Assembly: GCF_030268005.1 (NCBI RefSeq)
Contig: NZ_BRZC01000007.1
Span: forward strand, 604,694-668,693
Reading direction: 5' to 3'
Source: Microbacterium arabinogalactanolyticum
Lineage (GTDB): Bacteria; Actinomycetota; Actinomycetes; Actinomycetales; Microbacteriaceae
DNA length: 64,000 bases
Part shown: positions 7,899 through 16,265 of the stretch, in pieces
Position numbering within the stretch: the stretch's first letter is position 1
Layout: the number at the start of each line of letters is the position of its first letter
Made by a program: the position numbers and the translations under genes
The notes under the pieces: model-generated
What the model saw: only the letters and a program-made list of their open reading frames with translations
Database searches by the model: none
Told to the model about the DNA's origin: nothing

Positions 7899-8900
7899 CG
7901 CGGGAGGTGGCGGAGCGCTCGAATCCGGACGCGTCCAGGTCGTCATCCCCTTCGCACGCCCGGTCCCGGGCGACAGCCCGGCCAGTTCCAGCGAGCGCCG
8001 CACATGCCGCGGCAACCCGGGCAGCGCCGCCGCGGCGCCCTTCGGCACGCGGGCGAGACCGGCGATGAGCGAGACATCCACGGCATCCGTGCGCACCTCC
8101 ACGCGCGCCTCCTCGCTGTCGGTGCGCCAGCGCAGCATCCGGATGTCAGCGAAGTCCACCTCGAATCGCTCGGCGTCCGCGACGATCCGCATCCTGCCCG
8201 GCGCGAACCACACCGACGCCTCGATCGTGCGCCGATGGTAGTAGGCCATCAGTCCGTAGTAGGCGGGGAGCCCGATCACCGTGCCGAGCAGGATGACCGT
8301 CATCTTGGGCCCCAGTACGAACGCGTCGAACGCGATCAGCAGCGCGACGGCGCCTCCGCCGAGTACGACGACGAGGACGACCACGGCGATCCGCAGGTCT
8401 CGGATGGGCATGCGCACGGCGGGGAAGCGCACGATCGAGCCGTCGTTCTCGCGCCCGAAACCCGGCACGACCTTCTCCACCCGCGGTCGCTGCACGGCGC
8501 TCGTCACCCGGCCGATCAGGGCGAGCCAGGTCCAGCCGACCGCCGGGATCGCCGCCATCTGCAGCAGCACGAGCAGCGCCCGGAACCAGTCCGGGAGGCC
8601 CGTCGGCGGGATCACGTCACCGAAGATCACCGTGGCCACGACGGCGGCGGCCAGGAGCGCGACCACCACGTGCAGCACGACCCCGCGCCGCTGCGGCATC
8701 CGCAGGGTGAGGTTCACGAAGGAGAAGCCGAAGGTCCAGCCGCCGACGAGCGTGAGCAGGTACGGCAGCAGGTCGAGGCCGACGCCCGAGAGGTACCACG
8801 GCAGCGCGATGAGCAGCAGCAGCGCGCCCCACGCCCAGGGGCTGCGCCACGGACGCCAGGGACGGGGACGGACCTCGGCTTCAACCTTCTCGAGCGTCAC
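7896..8900 (-). CDS. Four- to five-helix membrane protein of unknown function
   Basis: 334 residues from a GTG at 8900, chosen because this codon overlaps the stop of a small upstream frame (GTGA); an in-frame ATG at 8945 would add 15 residues. Hydrophobic helices lie at roughly 20-40, 45-62, 75-95, 105-130 and 165-205. The soluble C-terminal part (about 225-310, WFAPGRMRIVADAERFEVDFADIRMLRWR) reads like a bacterial PH-type domain after membrane helices. It ends in a Pro-rich tail. The family is not recognised with confidence. It is probably an envelope protein, inferred from topology. Confidence 0.7.
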   Translation of the reverse strand: MTLEKVEAEVRPRPWRPWRSPWAWGALLLLIALPWYLSGVGLDLLPYLLTLVGGWTFGFSFVNLTLRMPQRRGVVLHVVVALLAAAVVATVIFGDVIPPTGLPDWFRALLVLLQMAAIPAVGWTWLALIGRVTSAVQRPRVEKVVPGFGRENDGSIVRFPAVRMPIRDLRIAVVVLVVVLGGGAVALLIAFDAFVLGPKMTVILLGTVIGLPAYYGLMAYYHRRTIEASVWFAPGRMRIVADAERFEVDFADIRMLRWRTDSEEARVEVRTDAVDVSLIAGLARVPKGAAAALPGLPRHVRRSLELAGLSPGTGRAKGMTTWTRPDSSAPPPPA

Positions 8901-8992
8901 TCGGCGGGCTCCGTCGCACGATCGCGCGGCCGCAGCACCAGCCACGCGAGCGCAGCTGCATCGCCGCGGGCGTGCAGGCGGGCGAGAGTCAT
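8897..8992 (-). CDS. Possible 31-residue leader ORF coupled to the membrane protein
   Basis: The frame MTLARLHARGDAAALAWLVL... runs from an ATG at 8992 to a TGA at 8897-8899, which overlaps the GTG start of the next gene as GTGA. Codons are GC-rich at third positions, like real genes here. A CATCCT hexamer sits 6 bases before the ATG, at the distance used by leaderless promoters in this window, although its first base departs from TANNNT. It could be a short coupling peptide, or chance. No homology is recognised. Confidence 0.35.
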   Translation of the reverse strand: MTLARLHARGDAAALAWLVLRPRDRATEPAE

Positions 8993-9061
8993 CCGATCAG
9001 GATGGCACAGCACCGCACCGAGCCGCGCACGGATCGCGTCCGCGGCTCGGGCGCTGGAGCG

Positions 9062-10813
9062 TCAGCGACGCGGGTGGCTCTCCGTGCGCAGCCCGAATCC
9101 GTGACGGAACAGCGGATCGGCCGTGTCGAACGGCACGTCCTCTCGGGACGCCTCCACCGCGGCCATCGACGACGGGATGTCGAAGGGCAGGATGCCGGTG
9201 AGCGGCGCGATGCCACGGAAGGCGTCCAGCACGACGGCATCGGCGGCGCCGAAGTCGCCGATGAGCATCGTCGAGCTGTCGGTCATCGGCGTGAGCACGG
9301 CCGGTCGCTCGAGGTACACCGAGAGGTAGACCGGCGCCGAGGCCGAGTACCGGGCGATCTTGGCGACCGTGGCCGCATCGAACTCCAGCCTGCCGCCGCG
9401 GAAGAAGTCGCCGAGCGATCCCTTACCGGGCTCGAACGGAGCATCCAGGCGCACGACCACGGCATCCGCTTCGGCGAGGTCGTCGACGGGAACGAGTCCC
9501 GCATCGGTCGCGGCCTGGGCGTCGACGCCGTCGAGCAGCACGCGCGCGCCGTCGGCAATGCGGTCGCCGCGATCGGCGAGCAGCACCAGCGACTTCCGCT
9601 GCGCCTCCACTCCGGCCGCCGCGAACGCCGGCGAACCGCAGATCTCCGCGGTGGCCGCGGTGTCGACCCGTCGGTTCTCGAACACGCCCAGGCGGAACTT
9701 CTCGCGCAGCAGCCGGCGGATCGACTCGTCGATGCGGGACTCGGAGATGCGCCCGGAGTCGACGAGCTCCTCGATCAGAGCCGCATTGCGGTCGCCGCCG
9801 AACTGGTCCACCCCCACGTCGAGCGCGATCGCGGCGCGTTCCAGCGGCGTGAGATGCTCGAGTCCCCAGCCGTTCGGACCGAACTCCATGCCCGCCATGT
9901 CCTCGGACTCCAGCAGGTTCCAGTCGGTCACGACGATGCCGTCGAACCCGAGGCGCCGGCGCAGGATGTCGCGGACGACAGGCTCGTTGAACGCGAAGCC
10001 CACCTCGGGCCATTCGGTTCCGACGGGCTTGCCGTAGTAGGTCATCACCTGGCTCGCGCCCGCGGCGAACGCGCGCTCGAACGGCTTCAGGTGCAGCTCC
10101 TGCTGTCCGCCCGGGTACACCTGCTCGGGGTAGCGCGGGTCGTGCGCGTCGTCTCCGCGCAGCTGGGGACCGCCTCCGGGGAAGTGCTTCACGACCGCCG
10201 CGACCGAGTGCGGCCCCAGCTCGCCACCGCCCCGCAGCGCCTCGATGAAGGCGACCGTGAGCTCGGCGACGCGTTCGGGGTCCTCGCCGAAGGTGCCCGA
10301 ACCGCGCGACCACCGCGGCTCGCTGAAGATGTCGGCCATCGGACCGAGCAGCACCCGCACGCCCATGGCCAGCAGCTCCTGGCGCATGGTGTCGCCGAAG
10401 ACGCGCGCGGCGTCCGTCTCGCCGATCGCCGCGACACCCGGGTAGTCGGGCCAGCGCGACAGGCTGTCCATGGCCTGTCCCGTGAACAGGTTGCTGCGGA
10501 AGCCGTGCCGGGGATCGGTCGACAGCGTGACCGGGATACCGAGGCGGGTTCCCTCCGCGATCTCCTGCAGGGTGTTGTGCCACTCGGCCACGGCCACGCT
10601 GTCCTCGCCGCCGAGGACGTTGAAGTGGCTGATGCCGACCTCTCCCGCGTATCGCTCCGCCGCGGCGACCGCATCCGCCTGGCTCAGGCCGTCACCGGCC
10701 GGCGCGGTCGAGGGGTGGAACATCATCGCCGCCTTCTCGGCCACGGTCATCCGTCCGAGGAGGTCGTCGACGCGGCGCTCGATGGGCAGAGCGGAATCGC
10801 GGTAGTCGTTCAT
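9062..10813 (-). CDS. Glycoside hydrolase family 3 (beta-glucosidase-like)
   Basis: 583 residues. GH3 landmarks include RMTVAEKAAMMF (21-32), the substrate-binding KH pair in VVKHFPGGG (K209, H210), and the nucleophile in GIVVTDWNL (D297). The C-terminal half carries a Rossmann-like GH3-C domain but no fibronectin domain, so it is at the short end for the family. No signal peptide is visible, suggesting action on sugars already imported, in keeping with the MFS carrier directly upstream. GAAGGA lies 5 bases before the ATG. It is probably the second gene of the operon controlled by the LacI regulator at 12241. Confidence 0.9.
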   Translation of the reverse strand: MNDYRDSALPIERRVDDLLGRMTVAEKAAMMFHPSTAPAGDGLSQADAVAAAERYAGEVGISHFNVLGGEDSVAVAEWHNTLQEIAEGTRLGIPVTLSTDPRHGFRSNLFTGQAMDSLSRWPDYPGVAAIGETDAARVFGDTMRQELLAMGVRVLLGPMADIFSEPRWSRGSGTFGEDPERVAELTVAFIEALRGGGELGPHSVAAVVKHFPGGGPQLRGDDAHDPRYPEQVYPGGQQELHLKPFERAFAAGASQVMTYYGKPVGTEWPEVGFAFNEPVVRDILRRRLGFDGIVVTDWNLLESEDMAGMEFGPNGWGLEHLTPLERAAIALDVGVDQFGGDRNAALIEELVDSGRISESRIDESIRRLLREKFRLGVFENRRVDTAATAEICGSPAFAAAGVEAQRKSLVLLADRGDRIADGARVLLDGVDAQAATDAGLVPVDDLAEADAVVVRLDAPFEPGKGSLGDFFRGGRLEFDAATVAKIARYSASAPVYLSVYLERPAVLTPMTDSSTMLIGDFGAADAVVLDAFRGIAPLTGILPFDIPSSMAAVEASREDVPFDTADPLFRHGFGLRTESHPRR

Positions 10814-10856
10814 GTCAGTCCTTCAGGTCGTCGTCGGGTCGGTTGCCGTGCGCGGG

Positions 10857-12122
10857 TCAGCGCGTGGAGCGCACCATCAGCATCGGCACGAACGCGAGCA
10901 GCGTGAGCACGGCGCTGACGATCAGCAGCGCGGGGTAGTTCGATCCGCCTCCGCCGATGCCCAGCAGCAGCGGCGCGATGAACGGCATGACGGAGTACGG
11001 CAGCGAGAGGGCGATGTTCACGACGCCCAGGTCGCGGGCCGCGGTGGCGGGATCGTTCATGGTGGCCACGGCGAACCCGATGTAGCTGCCGTAGGCGATG
11101 CCCGTCCCGAGTCCGGCGACGAGGACGAGTCCGATCATGAACATCGGAACAGTGGTGGCGAACGCGAGCACCAGGATGCCGGCGGCGATGAACACGGCGG
11201 CGGCGCCGAGCACGGCCTTGCGGCGGCCGGTGCGGTCGTTGAGCCAGCCCGCGACCGGGGCGCTGAGCACCGCGACGACACCGGGGATGACATAGGCGAG
11301 CGTGATCAGGCCGGGCAGCTCGGCCTCGGGCGGGGAGACGCGGTCCTGCAGCAGGTACACCGTGTAGGTGGAGATCACGCCCATTCCGCAGGCCACCAGG
11401 AACAGCGCGACGAGGAACTTCGCGAAGTCGGGCGAGGTGCGGGGGTTGATGTAGAAGCTGCCGAAGAACTCCTTGAAGTCGAAGGGCTCGATGTCCGCCG
11501 GTGCGGGTTCGTCGTCGCGGAACATGGCCACCAGCAGTCCGGCGAACAGCACGGCGACGAGCACGGGGAGCCCGAACTGGGCGAGCACGTTGGTGGGGAA
11601 CCACTGCACGAAGAAGACGCCGACCAGGACCGCGGCCGAGGAGGCGGTGCCGGAGAGCGCGCCGACCAGGCCCTGCTGCTTCACCGGCACACGGTCGGGG
11701 ACGATCGCGAGCGTCGCGGCGATCGCCGCGTTCACGAACGCCTGCATGATGATCCAGCCCAGCAGCAGCATCGGGAACGAGCCGCTCAGGCCGATGATGA
11801 TCGCGCCGACGATGGTGCCGGCGAGCCCGACCACGATCCACGGGCGGCGACGCCCGAAGCGGCTGCGGGTGCGATCGCTCAGTCGTCCGAACAGCGGGTT
11901 GGCGATGAGCGCCACGAGCGTGCCGACGCCGGCGGCGATCGAGTAGCTGACGTTCTTGCCCTCGGGGTCGATCTGCGAGATGCGCAGGGCGAGAGTCACC
12001 GAGGCGGGCAGCATGATCGACATCCAGATGCCGAACATGGCCAGGGCGTACAGCCCGATGAAGGGAGCGCCGACCGGCTTGGGAGCGGGTGCCGTGCCGG
12101 CGGCGGTCTGGGGAGATGACAT
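10857..12122 (-). CDS. MFS sugar transporter (GPH/MelB-like)
   Basis: 421 residues, about 12 helices. I chose MSSPQTAAG at 12122 as the start; the longer frame would place coding sequence across the operator region and has no support. The motif FGRLSDRTRSRFGRRRPWIVVG (between helices 2 and 3) and the repeat GWLNDRTGRRKAVLG in the second half are typical of glycoside-pentoside-hexuronide or sucrose-type symporters. It would import a glycoside that the downstream GH3 enzyme then splits. The LacI-type operator at 12160-12175 sits 38 bases upstream, indicating sugar-inducible control. Confidence 0.88.
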   Translation of the reverse strand: MSSPQTAAGTAPAPKPVGAPFIGLYALAMFGIWMSIMLPASVTLALRISQIDPEGKNVSYSIAAGVGTLVALIANPLFGRLSDRTRSRFGRRRPWIVVGLAGTIVGAIIIGLSGSFPMLLLGWIIMQAFVNAAIAATLAIVPDRVPVKQQGLVGALSGTASSAAVLVGVFFVQWFPTNVLAQFGLPVLVAVLFAGLLVAMFRDDEPAPADIEPFDFKEFFGSFYINPRTSPDFAKFLVALFLVACGMGVISTYTVYLLQDRVSPPEAELPGLITLAYVIPGVVAVLSAPVAGWLNDRTGRRKAVLGAAAVFIAAGILVLAFATTVPMFMIGLVLVAGLGTGIAYGSYIGFAVATMNDPATAARDLGVVNIALSLPYSVMPFIAPLLLGIGGGGSNYPALLIVSAVLTLLAFVPMLMVRSTR

Positions 12123-12159
12123 GGGGTCCTCGTCGTTGAGCGATGATCGGGTATTGATG

Positions 12160-12175
12160 ACGTTACCGGTAACGT
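12160..12175. promoter_or_regulatory. LacI-family operator, 16-bp perfect palindrome
   Basis: ACGTTACCGGTAACGT is its own reverse complement, with the central CpG-containing symmetry typical of LacI-family sites. It lies between the divergent MFS gene and the LacI gene and could control both. The match to the adjacent regulator is inferred from position. Confidence 0.8.
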
Positions 12176-12240
12176 TTCCGGAATCGTCACCATAAGATAT
12201 GTCGGAGGACGATTCCGTGTCAAGAGCCGAAGGAGCCGAC

Positions 12241-13272
12241 ATGTCGCGACGGGTCACCCTGGCCGATGTCTCCCAGGCCGCCGGAGTCGGCATCGCCACG
12301 GTCTCACGCGCGCTCGGAGATCACCCCGATGTGAGCGAGTCCACCCGGGAGCGCGTGCGCGAGATCGCGACCCGCCTCGGCTATCGCCCGTCCGTGGCGG
12401 CGCGGGCCCTGCGCATCGGCGGCTTCCATGCCATCAGCGCGATCGTGCCCGACGCGGGATGGGGATGGTGGGAGCCGGTGATGCGCGCCGCGCACGCCAC
12501 CGCGACCGCCCGCGGGTACCAGCTGCTCGTGCACCCCGTCGACGCCGAGGGCGGACTCACCGCCACGGTGGACGGGCTCGCCAACATCCCCACGGAAGGC
12601 GTGATCGTGGTGAGCGTGCCGGATCAGGATGCCGTACGTGCGGCGTGCGATCGCATCGGCCTGCCCGCCGTCGCGATCGACGACACCAGCCGTGCCACCC
12701 GGTTCCCGACCATCTCGGCAGCCAACCGCGACGGTGCACGCCTGGTGGTCGAGCACCTCATCGCCCAGGGGCGTCGCTCCATCGCCCTCGCGCACGGCTT
12801 CCTCGGCGGCGCGAGCCCGGAGTGGGGCGACGGCCTCTTCCTCGAGGAGCGCGCGCTCGGCTACCGCGACGCCCTGGAGTCGGCCGGGATCGCCGTCGAC
12901 GAGCGCCTGATCATCGACGTCGCCGACCCCTTCGACGAGACGGTCGCGACCTTCCCGCAGATCGACGCGCTCCTCAGTGACGGACCGGCGATCGACGCGA
13001 TCTTCTGCGCCGCCGACCTGATGGCCGCGCCTGTGCTGCGGTCCCTGCGGGCCTCCGGCCGGGCGGTGCCCGGCGATGTCGCCGTCGCCGGCTTCGACGA
13101 CGAGCGCGCGGCGCTGCTCGTCGATCCCCAGCTCACGACCGTGCGGCAGCCCTACGAGCAGATGGGCGCGACCGCGGTCGACATGCTGCTGCAGACCATC
13201 GCCGGCGAGCGGGTGCCGGAGCACCGCACCGAGCTCGCGCCGAGGCTGGTCGTGCGCGCATCCACCGCCTGA
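12241..13272 (+). CDS. LacI-family transcriptional regulator
   Basis: 343 residues from the ATG at 12241, selected because aaggag lies 7 bases upstream; an in-frame ATG 42 bases earlier lacks one. The N-terminal helix-turn-helix reads VTLADVSQAAGVGIATVSRALG with hinge RVREIATRLGYRPSVAARAL. A periplasmic-binding-protein-like effector domain follows (about 60-340), with VAGFDDERAA near the C-terminus. It most likely represses the divergent transporter/GH3 operon and perhaps itself through the palindrome at 12160-12175, with a sugar as inducer. It converges with the PEP-mutase-like gene after two bases. Confidence 0.93.
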   Translation: MSRRVTLADVSQAAGVGIATVSRALGDHPDVSESTRERVREIATRLGYRPSVAARALRIGGFHAISAIVPDAGWGWWEPVMRAAHATATARGYQLLVHPVDAEGGLTATVDGLANIPTEGVIVVSVPDQDAVRAACDRIGLPAVAIDDTSRATRFPTISAANRDGARLVVEHLIAQGRRSIALAHGFLGGASPEWGDGLFLEERALGYRDALESAGIAVDERLIIDVADPFDETVATFPQIDALLSDGPAIDAIFCAADLMAAPVLRSLRASGRAVPGDVAVAGFDDERAALLVDPQLTTVRQPYEQMGATAVDMLLQTIAGERVPEHRTELAPRLVVRASTA

Positions 13273-13274
13273 GC

Positions 13275-14084
13275 TCAGCGGAATCGCTCCTGCACCTCGG
13301 CATAGCGGAGAGCTCCGTCGAGGAACCCGAGGGTGCCCGTCTCGCGCAGTTCACGACCGGCGCGCTCGACGAACGCGAGGGCGGCGCGGGCGAGCCCGCC
13401 ACCGATGCTCACCCGCTTGACTCCCAGTGAGAACAGGGTCGGCGCGTCGATGAGCGTGGGCGCGAGCCCGGCCACGATGTTCAGCGGTGCAGGGATCTCG
13501 GATGCCAGTCGGCGGATGCTGTCGGCGTCGTCGACGCCGGGGACGAAGACGCAGTCGGCACCGGCGTCGACATAGCGCTGTGCGCGAGCCACGGTCTCCG
13601 CGAACGGATCCTCGACGTGCGAGTTCGGCGCGAAGTAGGCGTCGGTGCGGGCGTTGATCACGAACGTGCCGCGAGGGGCCGCTTCTCGCGCCGCCGCGAT
13701 CTTCTCGGCCGCCAGGTCCGCGTCGAACAGGCGGCCGTCCGCGGCATCCTCCAGGTTGGCGCCGACGACTCCCGCCTCGAGCGCACGACCGATCGTGACC
13801 GCCACTTCCGCCGGGGTCGAACCGTAGCCGTCCTCGAGGTCGGCGGTGACAGGCACGTCGACGGCATCGACGATCTCGGCGATGCGCTGCAGCATCCGCT
13901 CGGCTCCGGTCCCACCGCCGTCGGGCAGCCCGTACGACCAGGCGATCCCGGCGCTGGTGGTCGCGATCGCCGGGAAGCCGGCCTGAGCGAGGATGCGTGC
14001 TGACCCCGCGTCCCAGGCGTTCGGGATCACGAAGCCGGGCCCGTGATGCAGGGCGAGCAGGGCGGAGGCGAGATCTGCGGACAT
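13275..14084 (-). CDS. Isocitrate lyase / PEP mutase family enzyme
   Basis: 269 residues from MSADLASALLALHHGPGFVIPNAWDAGSA, the usual opening of the actinobacterial PEP-mutase-like group; the longer upstream frame is not supported. Family motifs include NAWDAGSARIL (24-34), ATTSAGIAWSYGLPDG (42-57), the metal-binding VTADLEDGYG (about 77-86), and FVINARTDAY (about 136-145). Members cleave or form C-C or C-P bonds next to a carboxylate; many of this short group act as oxaloacetate or methylisocitrate-like lyases. The precise substrate is unknown. No catabolic neighbour gives a clue. Confidence 0.85.
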   Translation of the reverse strand: MSADLASALLALHHGPGFVIPNAWDAGSARILAQAGFPAIATTSAGIAWSYGLPDGGGTGAERMLQRIAEIVDAVDVPVTADLEDGYGSTPAEVAVTIGRALEAGVVGANLEDAADGRLFDADLAAEKIAAAREAAPRGTFVINARTDAYFAPNSHVEDPFAETVARAQRYVDAGADCVFVPGVDDADSIRRLASEIPAPLNIVAGLAPTLIDAPTLFSLGVKRVSIGGGLARAALAFVERAGRELRETGTLGFLDGALRYAEVQERFR

Positions 14085-14299
14085 GGTGACCCCTTCGAAT
14101 CGTGCAGGACCATCACACGCCCCGTTCGGGGCGGCGTCAAGCCGCGGGCCGGCGCGGGCCAGCGATGCAGTTCGGCCGGATCGGGCGGAGAACAGCGACC
14201 GGATCCCGACCGTCGGAAGATTCAGTCCACACGGGTAACCTCCCTCGCTAGAATCCAGATATCCGGGGGGCTGTCTGGGGCAGAGAGGCGGTACCACCG

Positions 14300-15925
14300 A
14301 TGCGCGCAGCCGTGCGTGACACCGCGCCCGACCCCCTCTTCCTCGGTCGCGATGCCGAGCTCGCCGACCTGGTCAGGACCGGCCGCGCCGGTCTCACGAG
14401 CGGCCGTTTCCTGCTGGTGCGCGGCGAGGGCGGCATCGGCAAGAGCACGCTCATCGACGCCGCGGCAGCCCAGGCCCCGCCGGAACGGCACGTGCTGCGC
14501 GGCGCGGCGGATGCCATGGATCGACGTCTCACGTACGGCCTGCTGCTGGACGCGCTCGGGCCCGTGCTCACGGACGAGGATCGACGCGTCGCGACGGAGC
14601 ACGACGAGCGCATCGCTGGCGAACGGCTGCTGTCGGTGATCGACACGGCCACCCGGGAGCCGCTGGTGCTGATCCTGGAGGATCTGCACTGGGCGGACAG
14701 CGCCTCGCTGCGCCTGCTCGCGCGCCTCTCGCGCAGGTTGCCGCGGCTGTCTCTGGTGATCGTGGCCTCGCTGCGGCCGCAGGCCCGCCACGAAGTCGCT
14801 CCCGCGCTGGACCATCTGCTCGACGAATTGGGCGAGCGCGGTCTGCTCCACTCCTTCGAGCTCGGCCCGCTGCCGGAGAGCGCCTGCATCGCGATCGCCG
14901 AGCATCTCGCGGGAGCCCCGGTGGGCGAATCCCTCGCGCACTATGCGGCGACGGCGGGCGGCAACCCGCTGTTCCTCACCGAGATGGTGCGATCGCTGCT
15001 GCGCGACGGCGCCGTCGCCGTGGGTCCGGATCGAGCGGAGCTGCGCAGCAGCCCGATGGGCCCCTCCCCCTCGCTCGCCACGGTGATGATGCGCCATCTC
15101 AGCCGGCTCAGCATCGACACGCGCGAACTGCTGTCCACCGCGGCGCTGCTCGGCGCGCGGTTCCCCGCCGCGCAGCTGCGACTGGTGGCGGATCGGCCGA
15201 TGAGCGACCTGCTCCCGCTGCTGCGGGAAGCGCTCGCAGCGGGATTCCTCACCGAGATCGACGAGGATGCCCTCGGGTTCCGGCATCAGCTCATCCAGGA
15301 GGTCCTGCTGCACGACCTGCCGCATTCGGTGCGCGCCGAGCTGCACCGCGATGTGGCCCTGAAACTCGATGCCGCCGGCGTGCCCGCGGCCACCGTGGCC
15401 GAGCACTTGTTGCGTGCGTCCACGACCCGCACGGATCTGGCGTGGATGCTGCGGCTCGCCGAGCGCACCACCGCATCGGCCCCGAGCATCGCCGTGGAGC
15501 TGTGGGGGCGGGTGCTCGCCCACAGCGACGACACCGACCCGATGCACCTGATCGCCACCGACGGGATCGCCCGCGTCGCGCGTGACAGGTCGCTCGCGGA
15601 GACGGCGCTGCGCGCGTACACCGAGGTCGGCGCCGATCACGAGGCGGCGCGCGCCCGGGCATCCTTCCGCCAGGCAGGGGTGCCGGTGACGCTGCCGGCG
15701 CGGTCGCGACCGGCGTCCGGGTGGGAGTCGCTGACGCGCACCGAGGAGCGTATCGCCGGTCACGTGGCCACGGGCGAGACGAATCTCGAGATCGCGCAGA
15801 GCCTGTTCATCTCGCGGCGCACGGTCGAGACGCATGTGTCAAACATCCTCGCCAAACTCGGCCTGCGCTCGCGGACCGAGCTCGCCATCCGCTTCGCGCA
15901 TCGGCTCGACCAGGCGGGTCAATGA
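14300..15925 (+). CDS. Compact LuxR/LAL-type ATPase regulator
   Basis: 541 residues. A P-loop GEGGIGKST (42-50) and Walker B LVLILEDLHWAD (about 116-127) define a STAND/AAA-type ATPase domain. The C-terminal LuxR helix-turn-helix runs SLTRTEERIAGHVATGETNLEIAQSLFISRRTVETHVSNILAKLGLRSRTELAI (about 473-530). Typical LAL regulators have 800-1000 residues with a long TPR/MalT-like middle. Here only a short stub of about 110 residues (VARDRSLAETALRAYTEVGADHEAARARA) links the domains, so the sensor region appears to have been deleted or is naturally minimal. A TAGAAT -10 lies at 14249-14254. The target is unknown. Confidence 0.88.
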   Translation: MRAAVRDTAPDPLFLGRDAELADLVRTGRAGLTSGRFLLVRGEGGIGKSTLIDAAAAQAPPERHVLRGAADAMDRRLTYGLLLDALGPVLTDEDRRVATEHDERIAGERLLSVIDTATREPLVLILEDLHWADSASLRLLARLSRRLPRLSLVIVASLRPQARHEVAPALDHLLDELGERGLLHSFELGPLPESACIAIAEHLAGAPVGESLAHYAATAGGNPLFLTEMVRSLLRDGAVAVGPDRAELRSSPMGPSPSLATVMMRHLSRLSIDTRELLSTAALLGARFPAAQLRLVADRPMSDLLPLLREALAAGFLTEIDEDALGFRHQLIQEVLLHDLPHSVRAELHRDVALKLDAAGVPAATVAEHLLRASTTRTDLAWMLRLAERTTASAPSIAVELWGRVLAHSDDTDPMHLIATDGIARVARDRSLAETALRAYTEVGADHEAARARASFRQAGVPVTLPARSRPASGWESLTRTEERIAGHVATGETNLEIAQSLFISRRTVETHVSNILAKLGLRSRTELAIRFAHRLDQAGQ

Positions 15926-16063
15926 CGCCATCAGGTCGATCCACCCGCTGAATCGCAGTTCGCGCGCAGAGTCGCCGACCCGCCCCTCGGGAGGGTCGGT
16001 GCCATCCAGCCAGATGTCGATGTGCACACTGCCAGGGTCGTCCCGCGCGCGTGCAGGGACCAT
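15839..16063 (-). CDS. Possible small conserved protein overlapping the LuxR 3' end
   Basis: A 74-residue frame from an ATG at 16063 (alternative GTG at 16027) contains VHIDIWLDGTDPPEGRV followed by LRFSGWIDLMASLTRLVEP. This resembles small actinobacterial proteins of the form 'VHIDI..G.dP..GrV...F.GWl.Li..L', recalled from experience and not searched. The frame runs 87 bases antisense into the end of the LuxR-type gene, which lowers confidence in its last 28 residues. No strong ribosome site is seen at either start. Confidence 0.45.
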   Translation of the reverse strand: MVPARARDDPGSVHIDIWLDGTDPPEGRVGDSARELRFSGWIDLMASLTRLVEPMREADGELGPRAQAEFGEDV

Positions 16064-16265
16064 CCGTGAGATCACGGAAGTTCGGCGGCCGCCCTGTTCC
16101 GCGGATGCGGGCGGGTGTAGTTTCAGCGCATCGCGCACCCGCTGGGGAGAGGATGCACGACGCGGATGCCGAGAGCTGGGGACGGCGTCCGCTGTCCCGT
16201 TGTCGATCGACGATGCGCATCCGCACACCGCCCCATCCCAGCCGTCATCACGAAAGGGATGACCC
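15926..16265. other. Gap after the LuxR-type gene, partly filled by a possible small ORF
   Basis: Apart from the possible minus-strand gene ending at 15839, nothing is called here. The right-hand 200 bases (16064-16265) presumably hold the promoter of the secreted-protein gene at 16266, whose ribosome site (gaaaggga) lies about 6 bases before its ATG. Confidence 0.4.
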
